This document shows positions 1 to 4,968 of a DNA stretch of 7,821 nucleotides, piece after piece (positions within the stretch are counted from its first letter, which is position 1; the number at the start of each line of letters is the position of its first letter). Below the pieces are notes generated by a model. It was not told the DNA's origin, ran no database searches, and saw nothing but the letters and a program-made list of their open reading frames with translations. The DNA comes from Desulfatirhabdium sp040755275 (lineage in GTDB: Bacteria; Desulfobacterota; Desulfobacteria; Desulfobacterales; Desulfatirhabdiaceae), in contig JBFMBE010000169.1 in the NCBI GenBank assembly GCA_040755275.1, positions 1 through 7,821 of the forward strand, given 5' to 3'. The position numbers and the translations under genes are program-made.

Positions 1-129
1 ATTCATTGTTTGGCCATCCGTCCGATCCTACGAGATCGGGCGGCTGAGTTTTTTCGCAGCAGCGAAAAAGGTTCCCCAGTCACCCCGCGACTCGACAGAG
101 ACTTCCTGACTTTTTGCGGGGCCATCAAG
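1..129 (+). repeat. Long repeat unit, copy A (left arm of inverted pair)
   Basis: This segment is the reverse complement of 7625-7755. A hand alignment gives three substitutions and two single-base gaps over about 131 columns. Within it, an 8-bp stem (one G-T pair) spans 20-41 around the loop CTACGA, and a perfect 8-bp stem, TTTTTCGC with GCGAAAAA, spans 50-69 with a 4-base loop. A 6-bp pairing joins 83-88 to 116-121. The unit ends in the 21-bp motif (108-128). It begins exactly at base 1, so it may extend beyond the window. No protein is credible here. The arm at 7625-7755 does not preserve the 50-69 hairpin, so the similarity is not simply RNA structure conservation. What the unit does is unknown; a non-autonomous mobile repeat or a REP-like intergenic element are both possible. 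Confidence 0.9.
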
Positions 130-151
130 AATGATGGCGCTGCAAAAAGTC
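108..151. repeat. 44-bp palindrome made of two facing 21-bp motifs
   Basis: GACTTTTTGC, three bases, GCCATCA, AGAA, TGATGGC, three bases, GCAAAAAGTC. The two outer 10-mers and the two inner 7-mers are exact reverse complements, so the element can fold into a 17-bp stem with a 3x3 internal loop. It consists of one 21-bp motif on each strand (108-128 and 131-151) separated by two bases. It overlaps the end of copy A. No T-tract follows it on either strand, so it does not look like a classical terminator. Confidence 0.9.
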
Positions 152-208
152 GGAAAAAAGGCATTTTTGCAAATTGCAACCCAATACATTCAGCATGTTA
201 TGCGTGTG

Positions 209-267
209 AAAATAAAAAATTTCGACTTTTTGCGAAGCCATCAAGAATGATGAGCTCGCAAAAAGTC
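209..267 (-). terminator. Second 44-bp palindrome with T-tract, probable terminator for the znuC transcript
   Basis: Positions 224-267 repeat the 44-bp palindrome: 10-bp outer arms GACTTTTTGC / GCAAAAAGTC are exact and the inner CATCA / TGATG arms pair. Read on the minus strand, which is the direction of znuC transcription, the stem is followed by ATTTTTTATTTT (about 220-209). A stable stem followed by a T-rich run is what an intrinsic terminator looks like. It lies about 130 bases past the znuC stop. The stem is A/T-rich at its base, so termination strength is uncertain. Confidence 0.55.
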
Positions 268-398
268 GGGCCCTCGGGATGGACCCGCAGGAAGGCGGGT
301 GAATTTTGCTCAGCAGCGGAAAACACCACCCGCCCTCCTGCTGGAGGCCCGGCTTTGAAGGAAAAGCGGTGGTTAGCGACTAGTTGCGACGCCATCAA
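265..398 (+). repeat. Diverged copy B of the long repeat unit
   Basis: The order of blocks matches copy A: a GGCGGGTGA-like block, then TTTT, CAGCAGCG, AAAA, a GC-rich spacer, and finally a degenerate 21-bp motif at 378-398. Copy A has GGCGGCTGA, TTTTTT, CAGCAGCG, AAAAA, spacer, motif. A separate imperfect inverted repeat lies inside it: 287-300 pairs with 328-341 (13 of 14 bases) and CGGGCC at 267-272 can pair with GGCCCG at 346-351. The resemblance is by block order rather than continuous identity, so homology with copy A is an inference. Confidence 0.5.
378..398 (-). repeat. 21-bp motif overlapping the znuC stop codon
   Basis: On the minus strand this reads TTGATGGC, GTC, GCAACTAGTC, which matches the motif at 7626-7646 (TTGATGGC, CCC, GCAAAAAGTC) at 17 of 21 positions. 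The TGA at bases 397-395 is the stop codon of the znuC-like gene. The coding region therefore ends inside the repeat. Confidence 0.7.
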
Positions 399-1198
399 TC
401 CCGACGCCTGTTGGTATAACAGGGGAATGGTCCATGACCACAGGGTTGCCAAAAGGATGCATCCAGAACTCCTTTGTGGGGCCCGAACAACACACCGAGC
501 GTTTCCGGAACGAGGACTTCCCGAGGCGGGCCTTCGGCGATGCAGGTGCGGTTGATGGCAATCACGTGGGTGGCATGGTGCAGGACGGTTCCTAGATCGT
601 GGCTGACCATGATCTGGGTAAATCCGTAACGCTCCTGCAGGGAATGCAGCAGCGAACACATCAAATGTTCGGCCTGAACGTCCACGCCTGCTGCAGGCTC
701 GTCCAGCACCAATAGCTCGGGTTCACCTTGCAGGGCAAGCGCCAGCAGGACCCGCTGCAGCTCGCCTCCGGACAATGTGCCAAGCCTTCTGGGGGCCAGT
801 TTTTCTGCCTGTACGGAAGCAAGCAGTTCGATGGCCTTCCGTTTTAGGCTGGAGCGTTTTCCCAACCACAACGGCATCCGCTGCATCCCCATCATCAGAA
901 ATTCGATCACCTCGATCGGCATTCCACGATCGACCCCCATGCGCTGAGGTACATATCCAATCCGAGGGACCCTTCCGTCTCCACCGAAGCGGACGGCTCC
1001 GGTAGAATACACCTGACCCAGCAAGGCCATCAGCAGCGTCGTTTTTCCGGCGCCGTTGGGGCCGATCACAGCAGTCCACCCGCCCTTGGGCACCCGGGCA
1101 TGGATGTGATCCAGAACAGCGATGGGGCCGTAGGCAACGGACAGATCATCGAAAAGAACGGCGAAGGGTTCGATATCGGTCGATGGGGCAAAGCTCAT
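395..1198 (-). CDS. znuC: Zinc/manganese-type ABC transporter ATP-binding protein (ZnuC-like)
   Basis: This 267-residue cytoplasmic ATPase is expected to power a membrane permease that imports zinc or a related divalent metal. All ABC ATPase motifs are present: Walker A GPNGAGKT (46-53), Q-loop Gln85 in YVPQR, signature LSGGELQR (142-149), Walker B LLVLDEP (162-168) and switch histidine H200 in SHD. The overall pattern, including GYVPQR and the LFGPHKG segment near 237-243, resembles the ZnuC/MntB group. The ATG at 1198 is chosen because the ABC fold begins soon after it. An in-frame ATG at 1276 would add 26 residues of poor codon character; neither start has a clear ribosome site. The divergent Fur-family gene supports a metal role. 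No permease or solute-binding gene is visible: the sequence after the stop is repeat DNA. The substrate is inferred from family and context. Confidence 0.85.
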   Translation of the reverse strand: MSFAPSTDIEPFAVLFDDLSVAYGPIAVLDHIHARVPKGGWTAVIGPNGAGKTTLLMALLGQVYSTGAVRFGGDGRVPRIGYVPQRMGVDRGMPIEVIEFLMMGMQRMPLWLGKRSSLKRKAIELLASVQAEKLAPRRLGTLSGGELQRVLLALALQGEPELLVLDEPAAGVDVQAEHLMCSLLHSLQERYGFTQIMVSHDLGTVLHHATHVIAINRTCIAEGPPREVLVPETLGVLFGPHKGVLDASFWQPCGHGPFPCYTNRRRD

Positions 1199-1339
1199 TG
1201 CATGTCTGCATTGGTGCGATGGGTGATGAGATCGTTCGTGAACACAGTCTGCATCAGCTTTCCGGCCTATTTCCATCTCTAGAGGATGGCCAATCCCGTC
1301 ATGCTTTCTTCCCTGCAGCTATCTCAAAGAAATCTTGAA

Positions 1340-1362
1340 CTCTTGCAAGAGATTTTGCAAGA
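1340..1362. promoter_or_regulatory. Candidate metal-regulator operator: two TTGCAAGA boxes 12 bp apart
   Basis: CTCTTGCAAGAG at 1340-1351 is a perfect 12-bp palindrome. The octamer TTGCAAGA occurs at 1343-1350 and again at 1355-1362, so the two TTGCAA cores are 12 bp apart, close to one helical turn plus one base. Its place between a divergent metal-transport ATPase and a Fur-family repressor is where a Zur operator would be expected. The sequence does not match the classical gammaproteobacterial Zur box as I know it, so assignment rests on symmetry and position. Confidence 0.4.
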
Positions 1363-1406
1363 TAGATTCAACATCCCGATTGCGTCAAGAGGCAAACAGG
1401 AAAGTG

Positions 1407-1435
1407 TTGCCAGGAAACCATTTGTTTTATATAGA
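1407..1435 (+). promoter_or_regulatory. Sigma-70-type promoter for the regulator-alr genes
   Basis: TTGCCA at 1407-1412 and TATAGA at 1430-1435 are separated by exactly 17 bp. This is close to TTGACA-17-TATAAT, with one and two mismatches. Transcription would begin around 1442, giving a leader of about 70 bases before the ATG at 1511. The hairpin at 1439-1452 would lie at the start of that leader. No operator-like palindrome overlaps the -10 directly; the TTGCAAGA pair is about 45 bp upstream of the -35. Confidence 0.5.
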
Positions 1436-1510
1436 GAACGTCCCAAAGGACGAATCCGATTTGTTCGAATGAGCTGCACAACAAGGCCGGGATGATACGA
1501 GAGACCTTTC

Positions 1511-1909
1511 ATGAAGCGAAACACATCTCAGCGGGAAGCGATCAAAGCGGTTTTTCGAAAAGAGCGCCGCGCTCTCGGCATCGACGAGGTGCTGATCGGC
1601 GGGCAGCGCATGGTGAAGACACTGAATCAGGCTACGGTATACCGCAATCTCAAGCTTCTGGTCGAGGAGGGATGGCTCAAAAAATGGCATCATCCCATCA
1701 AGGGAACGATTTACGAACCTTCCGATCTCGCCCATCACCACCATTTTCATTGCCGTATCTGCGAACACATTTACGAAATCGAAGGCTGTCTGCTCGATCC
1801 ATCGGCCAAAGCCCCCCAGGGGTTTCTGACCGAGGCCCACGATGTCTTTCTCTATGGGGTCTGTCCGAGCTGCAGAAAAGCCGAAACCATCACCGAAGGC
1901 GTACCATGA
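1511..1909 (+). CDS. zur: Fur-family metal-responsive transcriptional regulator, probably Zur
   Basis: This 132-residue DNA-binding regulator would repress metal-uptake genes when its metal is bound. The N-terminal winged helix includes the family recognition segment QATVYRNLKLLVEEGWL (40-56). The dimerisation half has the histidine cluster HHHHFHC (75-81), a CxxC pair at C81/C84 and a second CxxC at C118/C121, which together form the family's structural zinc site. H110 is a further likely ligand. Length is typical or slightly short, with a compact N-terminus. ATG at 1511 has a weak GAG-type ribosome site about six bases upstream. Divergence from a ZnuC-like ATPase favours Zur over Fur or PerR, but the sequence alone does not settle which metal is sensed. 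Its last bases overlap the start of alr by four. Confidence 0.85.
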   Translation: MKRNTSQREAIKAVFRKERRALGIDEVLIGGQRMVKTLNQATVYRNLKLLVEEGWLKKWHHPIKGTIYEPSDLAHHHHFHCRICEHIYEIEGCLLDPSAKAPQGFLTEAHDVFLYGVCPSCRKAETITEGVP

Positions 1910-3096
1910 TCCCCATTGAATCCATCTGGGCCGAAATCGATCTGGAAGCGATCGCCCACAACGTTCGTCAACTCAAGACCATCCTGACACCTCCCGCCAA
2001 GTTCATGGCAGTCGTCAAGGCAAATGGATACGGCCACGGTACGGCTGCCGTCGCATCCAAAGCCATCGAGGCCGGAGCCGATATGCTCGGTGTGGCTCGA
2101 ATTGCAGAGGCCATCGCCCTTCGGCAAGCCGGCATCTCGCATCCCATTCTCGTGTTCGGGCCGCCTCCGCCGGAACGAATCGCGGAAATCGCCGCTTATG
2201 ACCTGATCCAGTCCGTCGGAACCTTTGCCTTTGCTCGGATGATGTCGGATCATGCCCAACTGACCGGTCGATCCATCACCATCCACATCAAGGTGGATAC
2301 AGGGATGGGAAGGCTCGGCGTGCTTCCGGCCCCGGTTCGCTTTTCAGCCCTCGGCAAGCAGCTGGGTGGAGCAGCCGTTCGGGAAGTCGAATCCATTTGT
2401 CATTTGCCAGGGCTCATTGCCGAAGGTATTTATACCCATTTCGCCAATGCGGACGATCCGGATCTGGACTTCGCTCACGATCAGCTCAGCCGGTTTCTCG
2501 ATTTTATCCAAACGCTGAAGCATCGCGGGATGCATTTTCCCATCCGTCACGCGGCCAACAGCGCAGGCATTCTGCGGCTTCCGGAAAGTCACCTCGATCT
2601 GGTCCGGGCCGGGATCGCCTTGTATGGCTACCATCCTTCCGCGGACACCCACAGACCCGATGTGGACTTGAAGCCGGCTTTGTCTTGGAAAAGCCGGATC
2701 GTCCACATCAAGAACGTTCCGAAGGACTTTTCCGTCAGCTACGGAAGGACGTACCGGACCCCCACGCCGACACGGATCGCCACAATCGCAGCGGGATATG
2801 CAGACGGGTTGAGCCGCTCCCTTTCCTCGAACGGAGAAGTCCTGATCCGGGGCATGCGGGCTCCGATCGTCGGCCGGGTCTGCATGGATCTGACGATGGT
2901 CGACGTCGGCCATATCCCCGAGGCGGCCGTCAACGATGAGGTCGTCCTCATCGGAAAACAAGGGGACACGCAGATTACAGCGGACGATCTGGCCGCACGT
3001 CAACACACGATATCCTACGAAATTCTGACATCCATCGGTCAACGGGTTCCCAGGCTGTACTTCTCTGCCGATCGAGATGGAAGGCGTACCGTTTGA
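1906..3096 (+). CDS. alr: Alanine racemase (PLP-dependent)
   Basis: The product, 396 residues, interconverts L- and D-alanine in the cytosol and supplies D-alanine for peptidoglycan. The PLP-binding motif AVVKANGYGHG places the Schiff-base lysine at K38. The second catalytic base is Y279 in VSYGRTY. Other conserved segments are the VDTGMGRLG block (130-138), R234 in DLVRAGIALYG, and the GRVCMDLTMVDV block (323-334) with M327-D328. Fold type III barrel and C-terminal beta domain are both complete. The ATG at 1906 overlaps the regulator's stop as ATGA and has GAAGG at 1895-1899, six bases upstream, inside the end of the regulator gene. This indicates translational coupling. The open frame continues upstream to 1492, but that extension reads through the regulator in another frame and is not part of the enzyme. 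Confidence 0.96.
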   Translation: MIPIESIWAEIDLEAIAHNVRQLKTILTPPAKFMAVVKANGYGHGTAAVASKAIEAGADMLGVARIAEAIALRQAGISHPILVFGPPPPERIAEIAAYDLIQSVGTFAFARMMSDHAQLTGRSITIHIKVDTGMGRLGVLPAPVRFSALGKQLGGAAVREVESICHLPGLIAEGIYTHFANADDPDLDFAHDQLSRFLDFIQTLKHRGMHFPIRHAANSAGILRLPESHLDLVRAGIALYGYHPSADTHRPDVDLKPALSWKSRIVHIKNVPKDFSVSYGRTYRTPTPTRIATIAAGYADGLSRSLSSNGEVLIRGMRAPIVGRVCMDLTMVDVGHIPEAAVNDEVVLIGKQGDTQITADDLAARQHTISYEILTSIGQRVPRLYFSADRDGRRTV

Positions 3097-3141
3097 CCCA
3101 ACATCCGTTTTCATTCAACGAAAGACAGAAAGGTACCCCAT

Positions 3142-3915
3142 ATGAACATTGTCGTTTTGTTGAAACAAGTCCCATCGACCGACTCCTTGATCGAACCGAC
3201 TTCGGACAAGCGTTCGATCAAGACCGCCGACTTGAAATGGGTCATCAACCCGTATGATGAATTTGCCGTCGAGGAAGCCATCCGGGTACGGGAGGCCAAG
3301 GGAGGAACGGTCACCATCGTGACCATCGGCGAAGCCAAGGCTGTCGAGGCCGTCCGCACCGCGCTCGCCATGGGAGCGGACAAGGCCGTTCTGGTGCAAG
3401 ATCCGGCCTGTGCGGAAATGGACGGCTTGGGCGTTGCGGAGGTCCTGGCAACAGTCGTATCCGGAATTCAACCCGATCTCATCCTTGCAGGTCAGCGCGC
3501 CGTTGACGACGAAAACTGGCTGGTCCCCGCCGCAGTGGCCCACCGGCTGGATATGCCCTGCATCTCTCTGGTGATCGGGCAACAGATCGAGGGAGATACG
3601 ATTGTCTGCAAACGCACGATAGAAGGCGGCATCGCAACGATCCGTGCCAAACTTCCAGTCGTGATCACCACCCAGAGAGGCCTGAACGAACCCCGCTACG
3701 CCTCCCTTCAGGGCGTCATGAAGGCCAAGAAAAAACCCCTCGACACCGTGAAGCTGGCAGACATCGGCCTCAGCCCCAAGTCAGCCAAATCCCGGATTCT
3801 CGCTCTGAAACATCCACCGGCACGCACAGCCGGAAAGCTGATCCCAGGCGCCACGACCGTCGAAAAGGCGAAGGAACTGGTGAGGCTGCTTCACGAAGAG
3901 GCGAGAGTGATTTAG
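3142..3915 (+). CDS. etfB: Electron transfer flavoprotein beta subunit
   Basis: EtfB (257 residues) pairs with EtfA to carry electrons from acyl-CoA and other flavin dehydrogenases. NPYDEFAVEEAIRVRE (36-51) and ALAMGADKA (74-82) match the classical (group 1) ETFs. The loop LNEPRYASLQ followed by GVMKAKKKP (181-199) is the dehydrogenase-recognition region, with L189 in the place of the docking leucine and a lysine-rich tail. RTAG near 228-231 is also typical. The oddity is the AMP-binding loop: AGQRAVDDENWLVPAAVA (116-133) has NWLV where family members usually have N-Q-T-G-Q, so AMP binding may be altered. ATG at 3142 follows AGAAAGG about eight bases upstream. It lies 45 bases after alr with no terminator seen between them. 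Confidence 0.95.
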   Translation: MNIVVLLKQVPSTDSLIEPTSDKRSIKTADLKWVINPYDEFAVEEAIRVREAKGGTVTIVTIGEAKAVEAVRTALAMGADKAVLVQDPACAEMDGLGVAEVLATVVSGIQPDLILAGQRAVDDENWLVPAAVAHRLDMPCISLVIGQQIEGDTIVCKRTIEGGIATIRAKLPVVITTQRGLNEPRYASLQGVMKAKKKPLDTVKLADIGLSPKSAKSRILALKHPPARTAGKLIPGATTVEKAKELVRLLHEEARVI

Positions 3916-3952
3916 GAAGGATGTGTGATGGTGACGACATTTTGAACCATTC

Positions 3953-3973
3953 GACGAACGATGTCGGTTCGTC
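3953..3973 (+). other. Hairpin in the etfB-etfA gap
   Basis: GACGAAC at 3953-3959 and GTTCGTC at 3967-3973 form a perfect 7-bp stem around a 7-base loop. It lies in the 78-base gap between etfB and etfA and ends seven bases before the etfA ribosome site. No T-tract follows. It may protect or separate the etfA message or modulate translation, but function is not shown. Confidence 0.5.
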
Positions 3974-3980
3974 TTTCGAC

Positions 3981-3986
3981 AGGAGG
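3981..3986 (+). promoter_or_regulatory. etfA: Strong ribosome binding site fixing the etfA start
   Basis: AGGAGG, a full Shine-Dalgarno match, is seven bases upstream of the ATG at 3994. This rules out the in-frame ATG at 3961, which would place the site inside the coding region. Confidence 0.9.
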
Positions 3987-3993
3987 TATCCAT

Positions 3994-4968
3994 ATGCCCA
4001 ACACCATTCTGGTGATCGGAGAAATATCCAAAGGCAATCTTCGCAAGGTCAGCATCGAAGCGATCAGCGAAGCACGACGAATCACCGACCGGATCGGCGG
4101 CAGCCTCCAGGTACTCCTGATGGGAGAACACCTGGACACCGCTGCAGGAAAAGCCGCAGAATTCGGTGCAGACACCCTCATCCTGGCCGATGATCCAAGG
4201 CTGGCAAACTATCTGCCGGACACATGGAGCACCATCGCTGCAGACGTCATCCAAACGAACCATCCCGCTTACATCCTGATCGGTTCGACCACGACCGGTC
4301 GGGATCTCGCCGCCTGCCTTGCCGCACGTCTCGATGCCCCGCTGGCAATGGACTGTGTCGCCAGCCGGTGGGAAAACGAGAATTTTGTGATCACCCGCCC
4401 CATGTACGGCGGGAAAGTCCTGGCGGACATCGTCCTGGAAGGCACCCCCCGGATCATCGTCAATCGGGCCAATTTTTTCCAGGCCGTTGCCCGGAAAAAC
4501 AGCGTCAACCTGATCCGTTATGAAGGCCCGATTCCGACATCCAAACTATCGCTCGACGATGTCCAGCGGGAAGCCTCCGCAAGACCGGAGTTGACCGAGG
4601 CGGACATCATCGTTTCGGGTGGAAGGGGCATGGGAGGGCCAGATTTCGGTATTCTGGAAAAACTGGCCGATGTACTCGGGGCTGCAGTAGGTGCATCCCG
4701 ATCGGCTGTAGACGAGGGTTGGCGTCCCGTATCGGATCAGGTGGGACAAACCGGAAAAGTCGTATCCCCCAATCTCTATATCGCCTGTGGCATTTCGGGC
4801 GCTATCCAGCACTTCGCCGGCATGCAGACATCCAAGGTCATTGTCGCCATCAACAAGGACCCGGAAGCTCCCATTTTCGCAAAGGCCGATTACGGCGTCG
4901 TCGGTGACCTCTTCGAAGTCGTACCGGCTATGACCGAAGAGATCGAACGGTTGAAGGCAGGACAATGA
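3994..4968 (+). CDS. etfA: Electron transfer flavoprotein alpha subunit
   Basis: EtfA (324 residues) holds the FAD of the soluble ETF heterodimer. The N-terminal domain contains the GADTLILADD segment (58-67) and the RPMYGGKVLADI block (135-146). The C-terminal FAD domain is textbook: SGGRGMGG (208-215), ASRSAVDEGW (234-243) with the flavin arginine R235, QVGQTGKVV (249-257), GISGAIQHFAGM (266-277), VAINKDPEAPIF (284-295) and ADYGVVGDLFEVVP (298-311). Length is normal. Unlike EtfB, it shows no missing residues. It ends in an ATGA overlap with the ETF-QO gene, so the soluble carrier and its quinone reductase are translationally linked. Confidence 0.96.
   Translation: MPNTILVIGEISKGNLRKVSIEAISEARRITDRIGGSLQVLLMGEHLDTAAGKAAEFGADTLILADDPRLANYLPDTWSTIAADVIQTNHPAYILIGSTTTGRDLAACLAARLDAPLAMDCVASRWENENFVITRPMYGGKVLADIVLEGTPRIIVNRANFFQAVARKNSVNLIRYEGPIPTSKLSLDDVQREASARPELTEADIIVSGGRGMGGPDFGILEKLADVLGAAVGASRSAVDEGWRPVSDQVGQTGKVVSPNLYIACGISGAIQHFAGMQTSKVIVAINKDPEAPIFAKADYGVVGDLFEVVPAMTEEIERLKAGQ

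Larger units (their letters stand above)
1199..1510. other. Divergent intergenic region between znuC-like gene and Fur-family regulator
   Basis: This 312-base stretch holds no credible gene; short open frames in it have no recognisable domains or ribosome sites. It must contain the promoters for both divergent genes. Visible structure includes a perfect palindrome with a repeated half (1340-1362), a good plus-strand promoter (1407-1435) and a small hairpin CGTCC-CAAA-GGACG at 1439-1452, close to the expected transcription start of the regulator gene. I could not identify a convincing minus-strand promoter for znuC. Confidence 0.7.

Noticed and set aside
1..398. CRISPR array, suggested by repeated short palindromes
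   Set aside because: Copies alternate strand, spacing is irregular, and no spacer set of constant length exists.
198..659. 153-residue minus-strand frame that could have been a permease fragment downstream of znuC
   Set aside because: The translation has no hydrophobic segments; it is the znuC gene in another frame plus repeat DNA.
1286..1495. 69-residue plus-strand frame before the regulator
   Set aside because: It has no ribosome site or recognisable domain and spans the likely operator and promoter.
1492..1905. Upstream extension of the alr reading frame, giving a 534-residue protein
   Set aside because: It reads through the regulator gene in another frame, has no domain character, and the ATG at 1906 has its own ribosome site and matches the usual enzyme N-terminus.
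3097..3141. Terminator between alr and etfB
   Set aside because: Only a 4-bp CGTT/AACG pairing with no T-tract is visible.
3961..3993. Earlier ATG for etfA
   Set aside because: The AGGAGG at 3981-3986 would lie inside the coding region; the later ATG at 3994 is correctly spaced and starts the conserved sequence.
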